A stretch of DNA of 64,000 nt. Origin: Herbidospora galbida. GTDB taxonomy: Bacteria > Actinomycetota > Actinomycetes > Streptosporangiales > Streptosporangiaceae. The notes beneath the pieces are model-generated. The model saw nothing but the letters and a program-made list of their open reading frames with translations, ran no database searches and was not told the DNA's origin. The DNA is taken from positions 1 to 64,000 of the forward strand of contig NZ_SZQA01000026.1 in the NCBI RefSeq assembly GCF_005233835.1, read 5' to 3'. How positions within the stretch are numbered: the stretch's first letter is position 1; each line of letters starts with the position of its first letter. Shown piece by piece: positions 24,980-33,800 of the stretch. Made by a program: the position numbers and the translations under genes.

Positions 24980-25026
24980 AGTACTAGAACCAGTACTTAT
25001 AGTACTAGCTAATATTCGGAGTACCA
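24980..25026. promoter_or_regulatory. Second AGTACT array, before the transfer operon
   Basis: AGTACT occurs at 24980-24985, 24992-24997 and 25001-25006, two of them followed by AG, with a related GGAGTACC at 25018-25025. The spacing is 12 and 9 bp. It lies between the XRE gene and the SCO3933-like gene and would place the promoter of the conjugation/replication block under the same regulator. Confidence 0.6.
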
Positions 25027-25034
25027 GGTAGCGT

Positions 25035-25086
25035 CTGTGTTGGCGCTGAGGTCCCTGAAGCACCAGGGATCACGGCCCCAGCACAG
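25035..25086 (+). promoter_or_regulatory. Two-stem leader structure upstream of SCO3933-like gene
   Basis: Outer stem CTGTGTTGG (25035-25043) with CCAGCACAG (25078-25086), nine pairs including one G-U; inner hairpin TCCCTG (25052-25057) with CAGGGA (25064-25069), loop AAGCAC. It lies in the untranslated leader 68 bp before the ATG. Function not known; a leader regulator or protein-binding site is possible. Confidence 0.45.
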
Positions 25087-25153
25087 GCGCTTTCTGCGTT
25101 TCCAGGCCGCCACTCACGGCGGCGAACATCAACAGCCAAGAGATGAGTTCAGC

Positions 25154-25483
25154 ATGCGCAACATCCCCGTTGACCTGTCCGCCCTGTCCTTCATCGTGGC
25201 CGGCGAACCCGAACCCAAGCTCCTCGACCGCGCCACCGGTGAGGTCAAGAAGGACGCCGAGGGCCGCGAGCTCTACACCATCCCCCTGCTGCCCAAGCCC
25301 AACGACGACCGCCGCAACCCCGTGATCGTCGTGACGTTCCCGTCCGCCACGTTCCCGAGCATCCCCGAGGGTGTGCAGGTCCGGCCGGTCGGCCTGGCCG
25401 CCTTCTACTGGCAGATGGACGGCCGCTCCGGGCTCGGCTTTCGCGCCGAGGCCATCCTTCCGGCCAACGTCAAGGCCGCCTGA
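25154..25483 (+). CDS. SCO3933-like regulatory protein of AICE
   Basis: A 109-residue protein starting MRNIPVDLSALSFIVAGEPEPKLLDRATGEVKKDAEGRELYTIPLL and ending in 'GRSGLGFRAEAIL', the layout of the SCO3933 family found in almost all pSAM2-like elements before the FtsK-type gene. The family is described as regulatory, with unknown mechanism. An upstream in-frame extension covers the structured leader and is not used. It is the first gene of the plus-strand block that runs to the integrase. Confidence 0.8.
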   Translation: MRNIPVDLSALSFIVAGEPEPKLLDRATGEVKKDAEGRELYTIPLLPKPNDDRRNPVIVVTFPSATFPSIPEGVQVRPVGLAAFYWQMDGRSGLGFRAEAILPANVKAA

Positions 25484-25498
25484 CCGGCGACATCCCGC

Positions 25499-25544
25499 GC
25501 CCCGGGAGCGGGTCTAAGCCTGCCAGCTCCCCTGCTCCCGGGGC
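25499..25544 (+). promoter_or_regulatory. Hairpin with conserved loop, copy 1 (upstream of FtsK-type gene)
   Basis: Arms GCCCCGGGAGC (25499-25509) and GCTCCCGGGGC (25534-25544) are perfectly complementary. The segment 25508-25532, which contains GCCTGCCAGCTCCCC, is repeated with two changes at 27758-27782 inside another hairpin whose stem sequence is different. The structure ends 33 bp before the transfer-gene ATG. Conserved loop with changed stem points to a functional RNA element; attenuation or termination is also possible. Confidence 0.6.
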
Positions 25545-25577
25545 CTTCCCTTCGCTCACCGAAGAGAGGCACCAAGT

Positions 25578-26936
25578 ATGACCGACCTACTCGATTCACT
25601 CGCCCCGATCGGGGTCGTCCTGGCCTTCGTCGCCGCGCTCCTCGTGACCTGGCGATACCTTCACCCACCGTCGTTCTGGCTCGGCGTCGGCTACCCCTTA
25701 CGGGCCATGCGCGTCTACCTCACCTGGCCGAGCGTCGCCGCCGGCTGCGGGCTGACCACCAAACGGCGTCGTCTCCGGCGACGGCTCGACGGCGTCGAAG
25801 TCCTCAACCTCATCGCGACGGGCCGCGACCACAAGCGCCGAGTGCACCGCGTCGCCGTCGACAAGGCGCCCTGGCTCGGCCTGGTCCTGCCGCTGCGGCA
25901 CGGCTTCAAGCTGTGGGTACGTCTTCCGGACGGCCACACCCCCGACCACTACGCCGCCAAGCTCGACCATCTCGCCCACGCCTGGCGTGTGCACTCGGTC
26001 CGGGTACTGGGCTGGAAGCCCGGCAAGGTGCAGCTTCAGGCGACCGTGTACGACCCGCTCACCTCCGTCAGCGCGCCCATCGTCGACCGGTTCCTGAAGG
26101 TGTGCGTCGGGCGGCTGGAGACCAATGCGCCCTGGGTCATCGACTTCCTGACCGTCCCGCACTGGCTCATCACGGGCGCGACGCAGTCCGGCAAGTCGAC
26201 GCTCATCAACCGGCTCATCTGCGGCCTGGCGCCGCAACGACTCGCCCTCATCGGATGCGATCTCAAGGGCGGGGTCGAGCTCACCCCGTACGAAGACCGG
26301 TTGACGGCGCTCGCCACCGACCGCGCGCAGATGACGGCGGTGCTGAACCGGCTCGTCGACGAGATCCGGCGCCGCATGGCGATCTGCCGTGACTTTCGGG
26401 TGCGCAACATCTGGCAGCTCCCCGAGAGCGGTCAGCCCATCCCCATCGTCGTGTTCGTTGACGAGGTCGCCGAACTGTTCCTGATGGTCGACAAGTCGGA
26501 GAAGGACGAGATCGCCGCGACGGCGACCAACCTCATCCGCATCGCCCAGCTCGGCCGGGCGTTCGGGGTCTATCTCGTCATCTGCGGCCAACGAGTCGGC
26601 TCCGACCTCGGGCCTGGAGTCACCGCGCTCCGCGCCCAACTCTCCGGCCGCGTCTGCCATCGCGTCAACGACCCCGAGACGGCGAACATGACGCTCGGCG
26701 ACATGGACCCGGCCGCGCTCAACGCCGCGCGGCTCATCCCCGCCGAGACGCCCGGCCTGGCCGTCGTCACCGGTTCGGACGGCCGTTGGTACAAAGCCCG
26801 GTCCGAGTACGTCACCGAACAGCAGGCGGAGCAAGCCGCGGTGACCTACGCCCACATGACACCCACGTGGGCCGACATCACGACCGTGAACGTCGAACCC
26901 GTCAGCGACGACGAGTTCGACCAGTACGCGGCCTGA
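25578..26936 (+). CDS. FtsK/SpoIIIE-type DNA translocase (AICE transfer protein)
   Basis: A 452-residue transfer ATPase. A transmembrane helix at about 11-27 and a second short hydrophobic region anchor it. The FtsK motor domain (about 175-400) has Walker A GATQSGKST (K206) and Walker B VVFVDEVAEL (D295, E296), followed by 'LIRIAQLGRAFGVYLVICGQRVGSDL', which is the sensor-like region. TraSA/TraB-like proteins move double-stranded DNA between mycelia of actinomycetes without single-strand processing, so no relaxase is expected. ATG preceded by GAGAGG. Followed after two bases by the SpdB-like gene. Confidence 0.92.
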   Translation: MTDLLDSLAPIGVVLAFVAALLVTWRYLHPPSFWLGVGYPLRAMRVYLTWPSVAAGCGLTTKRRRLRRRLDGVEVLNLIATGRDHKRRVHRVAVDKAPWLGLVLPLRHGFKLWVRLPDGHTPDHYAAKLDHLAHAWRVHSVRVLGWKPGKVQLQATVYDPLTSVSAPIVDRFLKVCVGRLETNAPWVIDFLTVPHWLITGATQSGKSTLINRLICGLAPQRLALIGCDLKGGVELTPYEDRLTALATDRAQMTAVLNRLVDEIRRRMAICRDFRVRNIWQLPESGQPIPIVVFVDEVAELFLMVDKSEKDEIAATATNLIRIAQLGRAFGVYLVICGQRVGSDLGPGVTALRAQLSGRVCHRVNDPETANMTLGDMDPAALNAARLIPAETPGLAVVTGSDGRWYKARSEYVTEQQAEQAAVTYAHMTPTWADITTVNVEPVSDDEFDQYAA

Positions 26937-26938
26937 CC

Positions 26939-27460
26939 ATGCGCCGGCACCTCCTCGACTCCGGCCCGGTCGCCGTCCTGGCGGTCATCGCGGCGGTCGG
27001 CTCCTTCACCCACATCAGTTCGCTCGCCGCCAAGCACGGTCAGCCCGGCTGGCAGTCCTGGGCCGTGGCCGTCTGCATCGACCTCATGTGCGTCATGGCG
27101 ACCCGCGAACTCCAGCGCGACAAGCGCACCGGCCGCCCTCGACGTGGGCTCGTCTCGTGGCCCGGCCTGGTCCTGGCCGGCGGGATCGTGCTCACCCTGG
27201 CGGCCAACCTCGCCGAGGCCGAACCGACCGCCTGGGGCTGGATCACTTCGGCGACTCCGGCCGTCGCCTTCCTGGTAGCGGTGTCGATGCTCGAACGCCG
27301 CTCCTCACACCAGCCCGAAGAACCCGCACCCGAAGACGACCTGATCAGCAGAGCGCGGCATATCGCCGAGGAACACGGCGCCCCGCTCACCTGGGAAGTG
27401 CTCAGCGAGCGTCTCGACGTCGCCCCAGATGTCGCCTTCGACCTGCTGACCCGCATCTGA
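26939..27460 (+). CDS. SpdB-like membrane protein (DUF2637)
   Basis: A 173-residue protein with about four transmembrane helices in the first 115 residues: 'GPVAVLAVIAAVGSFTHISSLAAKHGQPGWQSWAVAVCIDLMCVMATRELQRDKRTGR' is the DUF2637 signature. A soluble C-terminal tail with a possible winged-helix segment (AEEHGAPLTWEVLSERLDVAPDVAFDLL) follows. SpdB-type proteins help spread plasmid DNA between hyphal compartments after conjugation. Gene order FtsK-type / DUF2637 / Rep is standard for this element class. ATG two bases after the FtsK-type stop. Confidence 0.88.
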   Translation: MRRHLLDSGPVAVLAVIAAVGSFTHISSLAAKHGQPGWQSWAVAVCIDLMCVMATRELQRDKRTGRPRRGLVSWPGLVLAGGIVLTLAANLAEAEPTAWGWITSATPAVAFLVAVSMLERRSSHQPEEPAPEDDLISRARHIAEEHGAPLTWEVLSERLDVAPDVAFDLLTRI

Positions 27461-27473
27461 AGGGAGACCGCTC

Positions 27474-27629
27474 ATGGCCAGACCCCGGAAGAAGAAGCCC
27501 GTCCCCTGCCCGGCCTGCAACGGTGAGGGCCAGATAGAGGCCACCATCACCGTCAAGCGGGGCCGCACCATCGTCCAGCTCGACACCTGGGCGTTCTGCT
27601 TCGACTGCACCGGAAACGGCGCCTCGTGA
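27474..27629 (+). CDS. Mini zinc-knuckle protein 1 (51 residues)
   Basis: A tiny basic protein starting MARPRKKKPVPCPACNGEGQIEA and ending CFDCTGNGAS. Two CxxCxGxG-type knuckles, as in the DnaJ zinc domain, can bind one zinc ion. AGGGAG ribosome site 6-11 bases upstream of ATG. Its last codon overlaps the GTG of a second, similar mini-protein (GTGA). These are common between spd and rep genes in AICEs; role unknown, maybe RNA or DNA binding. Confidence 0.65.
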   Translation: MARPRKKKPVPCPACNGEGQIEATITVKRGRTIVQLDTWAFCFDCTGNGAS

Positions 27630-27742
27630 TCCGCTCCCGCTGCTGCACCTGCGCCGGCACCGGGCTCGTCAACGACGACCAGGGCGAGGCCGTCACCTGC
27701 CTCGACTGCCTGGGAACCGGCATCGACAACCACGGCATCTGA
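27626..27742 (+). CDS. Mini zinc-knuckle protein 2 (38 residues)
   Basis: A 38-residue product with GTG start overlapping the previous stop. It has CCTCAGTG and CLDCLGTG, again a pair of CxxCxGxG knuckles, with an acidic spacer (NDDQGEAV). Together with its neighbour it repeats the DnaJ-type motif in two separate short chains, which suggests they act as a pair. Too short for database gene callers, so possibly missed in other elements. Confidence 0.58.
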   Translation: MIRSRCCTCAGTGLVNDDQGEAVTCLDCLGTGIDNHGI

Positions 27743-27752
27743 ACCCCTCGAC

Positions 27753-27789
27753 GCGAGGCGGGTCCACGCCTGCCAGCTCCCCGCCTCGC
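27753..27789 (+). promoter_or_regulatory. Hairpin with conserved loop, copy 2 (upstream of rep)
   Basis: Arms GCGAGGCGGG (27753-27762) and CCCGCCTCGC (27780-27789) pair perfectly. The segment 27758-27782 matches 25508-25532 in 23 of 25 positions, while the outer stem bases differ from copy 1 yet still pair. It lies 42 bp before the rep ATG. Same element type as copy 1. Confidence 0.6.
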
Positions 27790-27831
27790 CTCCCCACCCC
27801 TCAGCTCACCTGGAGAACCCTTGTCTTTCGC

Positions 27832-29178
27832 ATGCCTTCGGGCGGTCGCATGACCCCCACCTCGATCTCCGACCTCCTCGGCCCGGTCCTCCGCGACCTC
27901 GCCCGACGCTCTGGACACGACCTCAACCGCTGGCTGGAACAGGTCGACCGCCTCGGCGGCTGCCGCGAACCGATGCGGCTCACCGGCCACGCGGAAACGG
28001 TCGACACCCGCACCGGTCAGGTCATCGCCACGTACGACACCAACCGCGAACCCCACGGACACCTCCTCCTGCGCTGCGGCAACCGGCGTGCGTCCCGATG
28101 CCCGTCGTGCGCCGAGGTCTACCGGCGCGACACCTTCCACCTGATCCGCGCCGGACTCCTCGGCGGGGACAAGGGTGTACCGGAGACCGTCAGCACGCAC
28201 CCGCGTGTCCTGGCCACGCTCACCGCCACTTCCTTCGGGCCGGTCCATCGCGGTCCCGGCAAGGACGGCAAGACCGTCGTGTGCCATCCCCGGCGGACCG
28301 GCCCGTCATGTCACCGCTGGCACAAGGCCGGCGACCAGCGTATCGGGCAGGCTCTCGACCCCGACACGTACGACTACACCGGCCACGTGTTGTGGAACGC
28401 CCACGCGGGGGACCTCTGGCGGCGTTTCGCCATCTACCTCCGTCGCCACCTGGCCGCCGCCGCCGGACTGACCCGGGCCGTCTTCAACGACACCGTTCGG
28501 GTCTCCTTCGCCAAGGTCGCCGAATACCAGGCGCGCGGCCTGGTCCACTTCCACGCCGTCATGAGACTCGACGGCCGATCAACTGTTGGCCTTCACGCTC
28601 CTCCCGACTGGGCCACCATCGATCTGCTCGACGCGGCGATCAGGTCGGCGGCGGTGTCGGTCAGCCTCGACGTCCCCGGCCGTGATGAGCCGCTCCGCTG
28701 GGGGCGACAAGTCGACGTCTCCCCGATCACGGCCGGGGCCATGACCGAACGCGCCGTCGCCGGATACGTCGCCAAGTACGCCACGAAGTCCGCCGAGACC
28801 TCCGGCACCCTCGACCGGCCCGTCAAGGCCCACGACATCGCCCGCCTGGACGCCCAGGGCGTGCCCAATCACACCGCCCGCCTGATCCGCACCGCCTGGC
28901 GGCTCGGCAACCACCTCGTCCACCCCGAGTACGCCCACCTCCGCCTCCGGGAGTGGGCTCACATGCTCGGCTTCCGGGGCCACTTCTCCACCAAGAGCCG
29001 CCTCTACTCGACCACCCTTACCGAGCTCCGTCAGGCTCGCGCCGACTTCCGCATCAGGTTCACTCGCGACCCGGCGACCACGCTCGTCCTCGGCAACTGG
29101 ACGTACGCGGGTCAGGGCTTCACCCGAGGGGAGCGCGCCTTGGTCGCCGAACTCCGGGCGGAGGAGGTGGGCCGATGA
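27832..29178 (+). CDS. RepSA-like rolling-circle replication initiator
   Basis: A 448-residue initiator of the pSAM2 RepSA type. It has a zinc-like cluster 'CGNRRASRCPSCAEVYRRDTFHL', the metal-binding HFH motif (H239, H241 in 'GLVHFHAVMRLDG') and the catalytic region 'GYVAKYATKSAE' with Y312/Y316 and lysines K315/K319. It nicks the element origin to start rolling-circle replication before transfer. The ATG at 27832 or the in-frame ATG at 27850 may be used. The stop overlaps the excisionase ATG (ATGA). The double-strand origin is not visible to me; in related elements it is inside or next to rep. Confidence 0.9.
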   Translation: MPSGGRMTPTSISDLLGPVLRDLARRSGHDLNRWLEQVDRLGGCREPMRLTGHAETVDTRTGQVIATYDTNREPHGHLLLRCGNRRASRCPSCAEVYRRDTFHLIRAGLLGGDKGVPETVSTHPRVLATLTATSFGPVHRGPGKDGKTVVCHPRRTGPSCHRWHKAGDQRIGQALDPDTYDYTGHVLWNAHAGDLWRRFAIYLRRHLAAAAGLTRAVFNDTVRVSFAKVAEYQARGLVHFHAVMRLDGRSTVGLHAPPDWATIDLLDAAIRSAAVSVSLDVPGRDEPLRWGRQVDVSPITAGAMTERAVAGYVAKYATKSAETSGTLDRPVKAHDIARLDAQGVPNHTARLIRTAWRLGNHLVHPEYAHLRLREWAHMLGFRGHFSTKSRLYSTTLTELRQARADFRIRFTRDPATTLVLGNWTYAGQGFTRGERALVAELRAEEVGR

Positions 29179-29351
29179 GGAAGAACGACCGCCTGTGGTC
29201 CGTGGACGACCTCGCCGACTTCCTCGGCGTCCCGGCCGGGACCATCTACCAGTGGCGCACGCGCCGGACGGGACCTCCCGGCCGCAAGATCGGCCGTCAC
29301 CTGAAGTACCTCCCCGAAGACGTCTACGCCTGGGTGCGTGAGCAGTCATGA
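29175..29351 (+). CDS. xis: Excisionase (MerR-like helix-turn-helix)
   Basis: A 58-residue DNA-binding protein: 'LWSVDDLADFLGVPAGTIYQWRTRRTGPPGRKIGRHLKYLPEDVYAWVREQ' is the helix-turn-helix_17/excisionase motif. ATG overlaps the rep stop and its TGA overlaps the integrase ATG, so rep-xis-int are translationally linked. Xis bends attachment-site DNA and pushes the integrase towards excision. Confidence 0.9.
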   Translation: MRKNDRLWSVDDLADFLGVPAGTIYQWRTRRTGPPGRKIGRHLKYLPEDVYAWVREQS

Positions 29352-30502
29352 CGGTCTGGGACCAGTGGCACAAGACCCACCCCAAGCCGGGTGAGGCGAA
29401 GTGTCCCGAACACAAGCGCGTACCAACCGCCCTGCACGGTCAGGGCACGCGCTGGCAGGTCCGCTACCGCGACGAGAAGGGCCACCAGCGCAAGCGCAAC
29501 TTCGAGAAGAAGGCCGACGCCGACCGCTTCGACGCCACCCGTCGCGCCGACGAGCCGCGCGGCGAGTGGATCGACCCCAAGCTCGGCCTCACCCGATTCG
29601 AGGCGTACGCGGCCACGTGGTTGGCCTCACGGCTCCACAAGCCCGGCACCTCGACGACCTACACAGCCCACCTGAAGAAGCACATCTACCCCATCTTCGG
29701 CTTGGTGCCCCTGGTGACCATCCGCCCCACGGCGGTGCAGAAGTGGGTCAAGGACCTGAACGCCAAGGGCCTCGGCCCCCGGACCGTAGAGACCATCTAC
29801 GTGATCTTCTCCAGCATCATGCGCGGTGCCGTCCGGGATGGCATGATCCGCCGCTCCCCCTGCATCGACATCCGTCTTCCCGACGCCGACAAGACGACCA
29901 TTCGCCTGCTGACACCCGCTCAGGTGATGGCTCTCTACCGGGCCATACGACCGGAGTACGCCCCGCTGATCCTCCTGGGCGCGGCGGCCGGCCTCCGCCA
30001 GGGTGAAGCCTTCGGGGTCGCCCTCGACCGCATCGACTTCGTCGAGGGCATGCTCACAGTGAACCAACAGGTCGTGATCGTCGACCGGCGCCCTACGTTG
30101 GCCGTCCCCAAGACGAGAGCCTCGATCCGAGACGTGCCGCTCCCGGAGCTCCTGTCCGACGCACTCGCCCGTCATATCGAGAAGTACGCCCCCGAGGATG
30201 TTCTCTTCCGAACCGGCCAGGACAACCTCATCCGTCGCGACTACTTCAACGCCAGGGTTCTCAAGCCCGCGATACTCGCCGCCGGCGTCCCCGCCGACAT
30301 GACGTTCCACGACCTACGCCACACCTTCGCGAGCACAGCCCTCGCCGAGGGCGTCCCCATTTCCGAGGTCTCCTGCTGGCTCGGCCACGAGTCCATCACG
30401 ACCACTGTCGACCTCTACGGCCATCTCGTCCCCGAAGCGTCCGGACGAGTTCGCGACGCGCTCGACTCCGCCTACGCCGCCGCTCTACTCCTCGACACCT
30501 AA
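29348..30502 (+). CDS. int: Tyrosine site-specific integrase
   Basis: A 384-residue tyrosine recombinase. N-terminal arm-binding region (residues 20-80, with RWQVRYRDEKGHQRKRNF), SAM-like core-binding domain (about 85-180) and catalytic domain with R217 (GLRQGEAFG), H321 and R324 (FHDLRHTF), H347 (LGHESI) and nucleophile Y357 (VDLYGHL), so all catalytic residues are present. It is the only integrase in the region and the best candidate for the insertion in rnpB. In related elements the att site lies within a few hundred bases of int; here the nearest repeat is 5.9 kb downstream. Confidence 0.93.
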   Translation: MTVWDQWHKTHPKPGEAKCPEHKRVPTALHGQGTRWQVRYRDEKGHQRKRNFEKKADADRFDATRRADEPRGEWIDPKLGLTRFEAYAATWLASRLHKPGTSTTYTAHLKKHIYPIFGLVPLVTIRPTAVQKWVKDLNAKGLGPRTVETIYVIFSSIMRGAVRDGMIRRSPCIDIRLPDADKTTIRLLTPAQVMALYRAIRPEYAPLILLGAAAGLRQGEAFGVALDRIDFVEGMLTVNQQVVIVDRRPTLAVPKTRASIRDVPLPELLSDALARHIEKYAPEDVLFRTGQDNLIRRDYFNARVLKPAILAAGVPADMTFHDLRHTFASTALAEGVPISEVSCWLGHESITTTVDLYGHLVPEASGRVRDALDSAYAAALLLDT

Positions 30503-30834
30503 CGCTACGCGTTCATCGCATCCCAAGTCGAAAATTCCCGCTGTAATCTTGTGAGCAGTAGTCACAGCCCTAGCTTCATTTCCGCTCCGGCAACTGTCTC
30601 CAACCTCGCTTTTTCGCTTAGGACGGTCTGTGGTTAGCAGACCTTTGGGGTGCCAATCACGGACCGTTTACGTTTGTGTATATAGGTACACACCTCCAGT
30701 CCTCACACCAGAGTACTTTTAGCCCATTAAATTCACCGACTTTTATAGGCTAGAGATGACTCAATAATCCCCCCAGAAATCAGACTCAGAATCCAGGGAA
30801 AAATCTTCTTGGGACCCCGCGCCAGACATTCAGG
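30503..30834. other. AT-rich gap between integrase and caspase cargo
   Basis: No gene or att-like repeat in 332 bp. Composition drops sharply after the integrase stop, marking the border between AICE core and cargo. An inverted repeat GTGTA-N6-TACAC lies at 30676-30691. It may hold the transcription ends of both convergent genes. I found no second copy of the rnpB repeat here. Confidence 0.45.
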
Positions 30835-33800
30835 TCAGCAGGTATCCCGGAATGCGATAGTCGCCGGAATGTAATTCCGCCATTCTTGCTCAGTAAGGCC
30901 ACCATCGGCTCTGACGCAAACCATTGCAGGTGCATCTTCAATCGTGATATCGATCTCTTTGAGGTTACCAGCGGCCTCCAATGTATAGAGGGTACGGCCG
31001 TCAGAACTGAATGACACGGCTATAACGTCACTGCCATAACCGGTAATTGGTACACCTATGAGTGCGTGGGTCTTTACATCCCAGATTCGCACGCTTCGAT
31101 CCTTACTAGCTGTCGCAATCATGGTTCCATCTGCGGAAAATGCGGCAGCAACGGTCGGTCCAGTGTGGCCCGACAAAGGGGGATTGATCGGTTTCAGTGT
31201 TTCTGTATCCCAGAGCCAGACCCGAGCGTCAATAGTGGGACCGATCTGGCCTCCGCAGGAACAGTCGTTCTCACCACGCACTAAGAGGGTACGACCATTA
31301 GGACTCACAGCAAGAGCTTCACTGCTTGCCTCCATAGTGGAGCCCTCACCTAGTTCGCTACTTGCTGTGGACGGGTCCCAAATTGTCGTATGGGTCGTAT
31401 GACTGAGCGCAAGGCGTTTATCGGGAGTCCAAACAAGCGTGGAGACGACAAAAGGAGTGGTGACAATGGTTTGAGAGTTGCGGCGGATGTCCCAAAGTCG
31501 CAGATGGAAATCGCGGTCAGAAATTGCCAGAGTATGGCCATCCGGATGGAAGGCAATAGCCATGACTTCGTCCATGTCCTCGTCTCGCTCTGACACGGTG
31601 ATGCGAGACTTCTCCCGCATGCGGGACACATCAATAAGGGATATCACGTGGTTCGAGCGCACGATTGCCAAGGTCTGCCCGTCAGGTGAGTATGACATGG
31701 CCGGTACGCTAACAGCGGGGGGTTGGATCGTGTCCCAATTGACATCCCATGGCCCCTTTATGTCTGCGCCAATCTGTCGACCAGTACTTCGGTCCCATAG
31801 TCTGACAGCACTATCCGCCACTGTCGCAACGGTACGTCCATCTGGGCTGAACAGCGCTCCTCGAATGGGGCCACCCAAGGCGCCGGTATGGGCGAGCAGC
31901 GACTTGGGACGAGTAAAGGAGCTAACGTCTACGACACGAGAGGTAGCGTCATGACTTCCAATATGCAACGCCGCGTCGTCTCGCATGAGTGCCACAGTAT
32001 TGATAGAAAATCCGGGATAGGTAAGGCGATGCAATTCGGCCATAGTCTCCGTGTCCCACAATTGAACCGCCCAGCCGTTTGAAGTGACCAGTACGCGGCC
32101 GTCCTGGCTGAAGACTCCATCCACAACACCTGGTGAGTCCACTGCACCACTAGCCCAATTTAGCGACCTGGCTTTTACTTTGCCCGTGAGGTCCAGCAAC
32201 CGAGCGCCCTGGCCAGTCGTCATTACCCACCTCTTATTTGAGCTAATTCGTATGCCATATTCCGTCGGACCGCCATCGTCCCTTTTCATTCGCAGCCTGT
32301 ATATCCGGGTGGCGGTCGCTCCAATCTTGTACACATCAACATTCCTGCCGTTGACCAATGCCACTAGATCGCCTGCTGCATTTGTGTCAATACGCTGGAC
32401 TTGAGTGGGTAAACCAGGTACTGGCGTTACGTCAGGCAGTCGAATGAGAGTCTCCTCAGCCTGTTTACCTATAGAGGCACCGAATTTTTCTGATGCCACG
32501 AGACGAATGACACCTGATGGCTCGGCCATTATCTGGCCGCTTCTGGAGTTCCACACCATGCTGCGATTCGCACCACTATCATCACCAAAGGTTGCTCCCA
32601 CTAATTGTCCATCGTGGCTAAGAGTTGTCTCAGCCACATCCTGATTCACATGCAGCGTTCTTCTTAAGCGGCGAGCCCTTAGGTCCCAGATTTGTATGTT
32701 GTGGCCGACGACCACCGCCCCAGTGGATCCATCTCCGCTAAATTTTGCACGATTGGTGGTGGCGAGTGTAAATACCGACAGTTCTGGTTGCAGCAAAGAC
32801 CCGAGCAACGCTGATCGGGTCTCCGCTGTAGCACTGATGGCATAAGCGGCTAAGGTAAGCCGCATAGCCGTGAGGGGATCTGATTGGCGGAGTTGTGAAG
32901 CTGCAGCTGTTACGTTGCTGCTCTCAGCGACATCACGCTGAAGGTTGGCCTCGCGACGAAGATTATCGGCCAAAATGACTAGGCCGATGCTGATGATAAA
33001 CAAGAGCGTTAAGCCGATGATGGCTGCAGTACGCAAACGCCCTCTCGTGAGGGTCGCCGCATGCTCAATGGCCTCGAGGCTGACGCTGGCATCTAGGAAT
33101 TCCTGAGCTAAAGTTCCCAAAGCGTCGCGGCGTCCCGCGTGTCCAGCCCAGTCAACAATGAGGGCTAGGCGGCTGCCTCGGTAGAGGCTGCCAGAGTCGC
33201 GGCCGTCAGCGTTCCATATGCGGGCAGCCTCAATCAGCTCTTGCTGAACGAGTAGGCCAGCTCTATCTGCGTCGATCCAGGAACGGAGAGATGGCCAGGC
33301 GTAAATTAGCGCCTCATGGGTGATCTCGACGACTCCGTTGTCCACAGTGATGAGCCGAGCGTCGTCGGCAGCGAAGCAGTCGATCAACTTCACAACTTCG
33401 TCCTCGGCCTGCGGCAACTCCGCTAAAAGTTGTTCGCGACTAACCCGCCTGCGGGTATCTTCTGTTCCCTCACTGACGTGAACGAGACGCAAGAAAAACG
33501 GCCGGGCGAGTGCACGCGTAGGTTCGTCGAGCTGGCGCAGTACTCGATCTGCGGTGTGGGCGAGTGCACCCTGAATTCTGCCAGTCTCAATATAGGATGC
33601 AACGGTTAGCAACCGACTTTCACTCTGTCGCCAAGTCGCCCGAAGGGCGTGTGAGAGAAGTGGCAGCCGACCCGCTTCATATGACCCACCATCCTCACGA
33701 CTACCAAGGTCTCGAAGCAATAAATCGGTGAGTCCTGGCTCCATCTCTAGCTCGACAACGTTAGCCGGACGCTCGATCACCGCACGTACTTCCGTACTGG

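Noticed and set aside
30503-30834. Search for an att repeat directly after the integrase
   Set aside because: No match to the rnpB core and no other repeat pair flanking the core was found; the rnpB repeats remain the best boundaries.
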